A DNA stretch of 64,000 nt from Fulvivirga sediminis (lineage in GTDB: Bacteria > Bacteroidota > Bacteroidia > Cytophagales > Cyclobacteriaceae), in the NCBI RefSeq assembly GCF_016757215.1, contig NZ_JAESIY010000004.1, positions 186,001 through 250,000 of the forward strand, read 5' to 3'. Of this stretch, positions 60,662 to 64,000 are shown one piece after another (positions within the stretch are counted from its first letter, which is position 1; every line of letters begins with the position of its first letter). The position numbers and the translations under genes are program-made. The notes under the pieces are model-generated. The model did not search any database. It saw only the letters and a list, made by a program, of their open reading frames with translations, and was not told the DNA's origin.

Positions 60662-61489
60662 ATGAATATATCTAACCTAAACGGAACCCTATCGCTTAAA
60701 AATGGAGTAGAAATGCCCTATTTGGGCCTGGGGGTATATAAAGCCAAAGGAGATGAAGTAATACAAGCCGTAAAACATGCTCTATTTACAGGTTATAGAG
60801 CTATTGATACAGCTGCTATGTATAAAAACGAAAAAGGTGTAGGTAAAGCCATTGCCTCCTCCCCTCTTAAAAGAGAAGAGATATTTATTACCAGTAAAGT
60901 ATGGAATAGCGATCAGGGCTACGACTCCACAATAAAGGCCTTTCATCACTCTTTAAACGAGTTAGACTTCAAATATCTTGACCTTTTTTTAATCCACTGG
61001 CCCGTAAAAGAAAAATACCAAGACACTTGGAGAGCCTTAGAAACTCTTTATGAAGAAGGGAAAATAAAGGCCATAGGTGTTAGCAATTTTTTAACGGATC
61101 ACCTTGAAGATCTTTTCCAAACTTGTAAGATCAAGCCTATGGTTAATCAATTCGAGTTCCACCCTAAGCTAATACAGCAAGATCTTATTGATTTCTGTCA
61201 TCGAAATGAAATAAAAACACAAGCATGGAGTCCTCTCATGCAGGGTGACTTAAATAATGAAGCATTAGCAGCAATAGGAAATAAATATAATAAAACAGTA
61301 GCTCAGGTAATTTTAAGGTGGGATCTGCAAAAAGGAATAGCTACTATACCGAAAAGCTCAAACCCTGACAGAATAGAGGAAAATGCGAATATATTTGACT
61401 TTCAACTATCGGAGAAGGATATGCAAGAAATAGACAACCTTAACCAAGATAGACGGCTAGGACCAAACCCGGCGAATTTCAACTTCTAA
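60662..61489 (+). CDS. Aldo/keto reductase
   Basis: This 275-residue NAD(P)H-dependent reductase has the complete AKR tetrad: Asp49 (AIDTAAMY), Tyr54, Lys79 (ITSKVW) and His112 (LIHWP). The nucleotide loop IPKSSNPDRIEEN near residue 235 is typical for the AKR5 type of 2,5-diketogluconate-like reductases. It lies 17 bases after the xylanase gene, so it is likely co-expressed. In this locus a sugar or keto-acid reducing role is plausible; the substrate is not assignable. Confidence 0.92.
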   Translation: MNISNLNGTLSLKNGVEMPYLGLGVYKAKGDEVIQAVKHALFTGYRAIDTAAMYKNEKGVGKAIASSPLKREEIFITSKVWNSDQGYDSTIKAFHHSLNELDFKYLDLFLIHWPVKEKYQDTWRALETLYEEGKIKAIGVSNFLTDHLEDLFQTCKIKPMVNQFEFHPKLIQQDLIDFCHRNEIKTQAWSPLMQGDLNNEALAAIGNKYNKTVAQVILRWDLQKGIATIPKSSNPDRIEENANIFDFQLSEKDMQEIDNLNQDRRLGPNPANFNF

Positions 61490-62138
61490 TTTACTATAAG
61501 GGCTTAAATCCATACAATATTGCTCATGAAAGGCAATTAGGATTGCTATTTCAGTAAAAAGACAAAGACCATTTTATCAAAAGTTAAGCACATTTGAAAG
61601 GCCTTGTACCTGCAGAAAGCAGACTAAGCTCAAACTTTCTGACAGGCCTGCCTTTCTGCATAGGACAAGTAATGCATCCCTTCATACTTATGTAACCATG
61701 GAGCTTCTGTAAATTCAAACCCTTAAAATTTCACTTGTTTAATATTACCCATCTATCTCAATCAATTTTTTTTGAGGTTGGCATAATAACATTCTCCATT
61801 ACCATAGAAGACCTAAGCCGGACTGTCATCAATAAATACAGCTGCGTTTATGCAAGTCCCATTCGTGAGTTGAGGCAAAACAATCCTCTGTGGGTCAGCA
61901 ATGGTCTGTCTATCGTATCTTCATATGGCCCTTGCGCTCTAACTGCTTACCATGAGAAATGTCGGTCTCAAAATAAATCATGTCATGTAAACCGACATAA
62001 AATCCTCCGTTTTGGGAATCTTCTACAAGAAAAGAGCTGTAATCATTATGAGAAGGGCTTTCAAAGAAATATGAAAAGTCATTGATAATCAAATACTTAT
62101 AATAAAAAGGTCGATTATTATTGGATGATTAGATTTTG
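61490..62138. other. Long non-coding or decayed region with hairpin
   Basis: This 649-base stretch has no convincing gene. On the minus strand between 62092 and about 61800 two adjacent frames give protein-like fragments (one with SQNGGFYVGLHDMIYFETD, the next with ADPQRIVLPQLTNGTCIN) that join only through a frameshift, so a decayed gene is possible. I cannot name a family. A long imperfect inverted repeat lies at 61603-61669. The region separates the xylanase operon from tRNA-Arg. Confidence 0.4.
61603..61669. repeat. Long imperfect inverted repeat
   Basis: The arm 61603-61622 (CTTGTACCTGCAGAAAGCAG) is nearly complementary to 61648-61669, with about 17 of 20 positions pairing and a 25-base loop. 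It could fold as a long RNA hairpin or be the remains of a mobile-element end. No direct repeat flanks it. Confidence 0.5.
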
Positions 62139-62210
62139 TAGCCCCGACAGGAATCGAACCTGTATCTGGAGTTTAGGAAACTCTTATTCTATCCATTGAA
62201 CTACGGGGCC
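62139..62210 (-). tRNA. tRNA-Arg (anticodon CCU)
   Basis: The minus strand folds as a cloverleaf of 72 bases. The acceptor stem is GGCCCCG with CGGGGCT, the D stem GTTC/GAAT, the anticodon loop TTCCTAA with anticodon CCT (reads AGG), and the T arm ACAGG-TTCGATT-CCTGT. The discriminator is A, and CCA is not encoded. The first acceptor pair is G-U and the top anticodon pair (27-43) is an A-C mismatch; the variable loop is short (4 bases). Confidence 0.9.
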
Positions 62211-62300
62211 GGCTTATTTAATGGATCGCAAAGTTAATGAAATTTTCTTTTAAGCCAAGTTAGAGACGTTTTTAGTAAAAAACCCAGTACCCTATAAAAA

Positions 62301-62346
62301 GAATGTCATCCGAGGAGATAACGTTTTACCTCCTCTAGATGACGTT
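62301..62346. repeat. Inverted pair of intergenic repeat-like sequence
   Basis: GAATGTCATCCGAGGAG (62301-62317) and the complement of the second arm, GAACGTCATCTAGAGGAG, are similar and face each other, giving a hairpin of about 15 pairs. Sequences starting GTCATCC-GAG recur between genes in many Bacteroidota, so this may be a decayed dispersed repeat. Recurrence elsewhere in this genome was not testable. Confidence 0.45.
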
Positions 62347-62390
62347 CAACCTAAACCCAGGTGGGTATTTTTAATATCTTAAAAGCCTCT

Positions 62391-62666
62391 TTAGGCTGTT
62401 ATTCTCATATCTACTAAATCCTGACTAAACGAAATCTTTGCAATAACTTCTTTAGTGTGCATATCTGTGTAAAACAGCTGACCTCCATTCATTTCCACTT
62501 CCAATCCAATCTCTTCAAAGATCTTTCCATACTCTATTTCCAGCTCCTCACAAGCCACCCAGCATATTGGTAGCTTTTCTACATGCTTAAAGGACTCTTC
62601 TATAAGATCTCCTTGAGCTGAGTGAACAAAAAATTCTAAACGCGGATAGTTGTCTATTGATATCAT
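62391..62666 (-). CDS. Small hypothetical protein
   Basis: I do not recognise this 91-residue acidic cytoplasmic protein. It has no signal peptide or membrane segment. A mix of strands and helices is suggested (LEFFVHSAQGDLIEE; EELEIEYGKIFEEIGLEVEMNGGQ). It starts with ATG at 62666. A weak hairpin overlaps its stop (AGCC TAAAGA GGCT on the minus strand, then TTTT). It is more likely real than a shadow since no other frame competes, but no function can be proposed. Confidence 0.55.
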   Translation of the reverse strand: MISIDNYPRLEFFVHSAQGDLIEESFKHVEKLPICWVACEELEIEYGKIFEEIGLEVEMNGGQLFYTDMHTKEVIAKISFSQDLVDMRITA

Positions 62667-62944
62667 CTCGGTATTTAAGGTTTAGTTGATGAAATATACG
62701 TTTTAGTGATTAATTACACTTCAAATAAACGCTATATAGAATTTTTATTCAACCAAATGTAAGTTTTTATACGTATTACTCAAAATATATATCGTATTTT
62801 TAACCAAAATATTCTTCATTCCATTCATTTTTTTTCATAGTGTATCGGAAATGGAACAATAATATTTTTTCTTATATTTAAAATTCTAAATAGTTTATTT
62901 TAGCAAAACTCACTATCATTAACTCTAATTAAGGTGTTATTACT

Positions 62945-63385
62945 TTGACGACTACTGCAAATAAAATTGCTTTTTTCCGCAAGAAGAAAGGGCTAACCCA
63001 GCATGACCTGCGAAATGAAGTATACAAGCGTATAGGTAAAAAATTCAGACAAGGAACTATATCTTCCTGGGAAAATGGTAAAACTGCCCCGGATATGGAT
63101 GTATTAAATGTACTGGCCAACATCCTGGATGTAAGCGTAAATGAACTATACGAAAAAACGAATAATCAAGAACCCACTTCTACGGCATCTTTAAAAGACA
63201 TCTCACTATATTTACAGGCATTAGGTAATATTCAGCGAGATTTTAATAAAGGTGAAAAGGAATCTGCCTATAACGACTTAAAAGAACTCACTCAAGAAAT
63301 TATTAGTGAACTTAGTGAGGTTCTAAATCAACATGAAAAAGTAGTCACTCAGCTTAAAGCTGTTAAAGAAATTATGCGTCTTTAA
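62945..63385 (+). CDS. XRE-family helix-turn-helix protein
   Basis: This 146-residue protein has an XRE/Cro-type helix-turn-helix in residues 5-65 (ANKIAFFRKKKGLTQHDL, TISSWENGKTAPDMDVLNVLA) and a helical, coiled-coil-like C-terminal part for dimerisation. The helix between turn elements is longer than usual (EVYKRIGKKFRQG). The start is TTG at 62945, since no ATG lies ahead of the domain. It is followed by a palindrome at 63377-63394 and converges with hflX. Its target genes are unknown; there is no toxin partner adjacent. Confidence 0.82.
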   Translation: MTTTANKIAFFRKKKGLTQHDLRNEVYKRIGKKFRQGTISSWENGKTAPDMDVLNVLANILDVSVNELYEKTNNQEPTSTASLKDISLYLQALGNIQRDFNKGEKESAYNDLKELTQEIISELSEVLNQHEKVVTQLKAVKEIMRL

Positions 63386-63394
63386 TTAAAGACG
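63377..63394. terminator. Perfect palindrome between XRE gene and hflX
   Basis: CGTCTTTAATTAAAGACG is an 18-base perfect palindrome overlapping the XRE gene stop. It has no T tract, so it may be a protein-binding site or a weak terminator. Confidence 0.35.
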
Positions 63395-63400
63395 ACATAA

Positions 63401-64000
63401 TTACCATGTAACATCACTCAGAGAATTAGGATAAATCTGATAATGTTTATTTTTCGTTGCTATTAATATCTTCTCTCTAAGTTGATCTATGTTGATCTTC
63501 TTTTCGGCAGAGATGAAAACTCTCTCATCATCATTAGCAATATTAGCAATATGCATATTTTCCACTCCCTCTCTCACCTCATCTTCCAATAGATCCACTT
63601 TATTAAACACATAGATAGTGGGTTTATCAAGTGCCTCAAGCTCTTTCAATGTCTCTTTCACTACCTTGATATGATCTTCAAACGCAGGATGAGCCACATC
63701 TACCACATGTAATAATATATCTGCCTCTTTTACCTCTGCCAAGGTAGACTTAAAAGATTCTATAAGGTGATGAGGTAACTTGCGTATAAAACCTACCGTA
63801 TCTGATAATAAAAAAGGAATATTCTCAAAAACTACCTTTCTAACAGTAGCATCTACAGTAGCGAATAGCTTATCTTCTGCTTTTACATCACTCTTACTTA
63901 ATAGAGTCATTAAAGTAGATTTACCTACGTTTGTATAGCCCACTAGAGCCACTCTCACTATCCCACTTCTTGATTTTCGCTGTACCTCGTTTTGCTTTTC
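63401..64000 (-). CDS. hflX: GTPase HflX (N-terminal part outside window)
   Basis: HflX is a ribosome-associated GTPase that splits stalled or idle 70S ribosomes after heat or antibiotic stress. The frame is open to base 64000, so the N-terminal HflX domain lies beyond the window; 199 residues are visible. The G domain has G1 GYTNVGKST, G3 DTVGFIRKLPHHL and G4 NKVDL, then the short C-terminal region. The GTG at 63956-63958 is internal, not the start. The residues before it (EVQRKSRSGI) match the usual HflX linker. Confidence 0.93.
   Translation of the reverse strand, partial: EKQNEVQRKSRSGIVRVALVGYTNVGKSTLMTLLSKSDVKAEDKLFATVDATVRKVVFENIPFLLSDTVGFIRKLPHHLIESFKSTLAEVKEADILLHVVDVAHPAFEDHIKVVKETLKELEALDKPTIYVFNKVDLLEDEVREGVENMHIANIANDDERVFISAEKKINIDQLREKILIATKNKHYQIYPNSLSDVTW

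Noticed and set aside
61735-62085. 116-residue plus-strand frame before tRNA-Arg
   Set aside because: Composition is not protein-like, it lies antisense to a more protein-like frame, and no domain is recognisable.
62667-62944. AT-rich 278-base stretch before the XRE gene as a replication origin or attachment site
   Set aside because: No DnaA-box cluster, iterons or direct repeats were seen; it is simply AT rich.

Overview
The window is chromosomal DNA of a Bacteroidota bacterium, most probably a marine or soil member of the Cytophagales (Fulvivirga/Marivirga-like; this is an inference from gene content). The signs are an LpxC-FabZ fusion, PorX of the type IX secretion system (T9SS), a secreted enzyme with a T9SS C-terminal sorting domain, Bacteroidota-specific families (DUF4296, DUF4494, DUF3822, DUF2911), several promoters of the TAnnTTTG type, low GC and weak ribosome binding sites. 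Both ends cut genes: an L,D-transpeptidase at the left and hflX at the right. Starts were moved from the longest frame to an internal ATG where the longest frame began at TTG ahead of the conserved region.

Layout. 1-3.3 kb: three L,D-transpeptidases. 3.3-9.7 kb: a collinear minus-strand run of a retropepsin-like RimB, RimK, an AstE/AspA-like deacylase, a 1000-residue coiled-coil P-loop ATPase and an MscS channel. 9.7-16.2 kb: DUF2911, a tandem universal stress protein, flavin reductase plus fumarylacetoacetase, and valS. 16.2-25.3 kb: overlapping porX-tsaE-ald, then an HD hydrolase, lpxD-lpxC/fabZ-lpxA and an ABC ATPase. 25.3-37.3 kb: mutS2, a short BatA-type vWA operon, GH3 plus LysE, yggS, a RecD-like helicase and small enzymes. 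37.4-49.3 kb: DUF3822-coaD, pyrE, a LysM protein, nfeD-kdsB-PagL-like operon and sucD. 49.5-53.2 kb: a large T9SS-secreted esterase with three carbohydrate-associated modules and an acidic DUF4494 protein.

53.3-61.5 kb is the most island-like part: a sugar kinase, a LacI regulator, a mannonate-oxidoreductase-like SDR, a three-part TRAP transporter, a GH10 xylanase lipoprotein and an aldo/keto reductase. Four near-identical 16-bp palindromes with a GCAAyCGrTTG core lie in front of lacI, the SDR, the TRAP operon and the xylanase. They very probably are the LacI operators and tie the locus into one uronate/xylan-oligosaccharide regulon.

61.5-64 kb holds a non-coding or decayed stretch with a long hairpin, tRNA-Arg(CCU), an inverted pair of what looks like an intergenic repeat, a small orphan protein, an XRE regulator and partial hflX.

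The best candidates for something undescribed are the 1000-residue ATPase coupled to MscS within the rim-type cluster, the GH3-LysE stop/start-coupled pair, the LacI operator set, and an orphan UUCG terminator upstream of the DUF2911 gene. No CRISPR array, intact insertion sequence, prophage or rRNA was seen.
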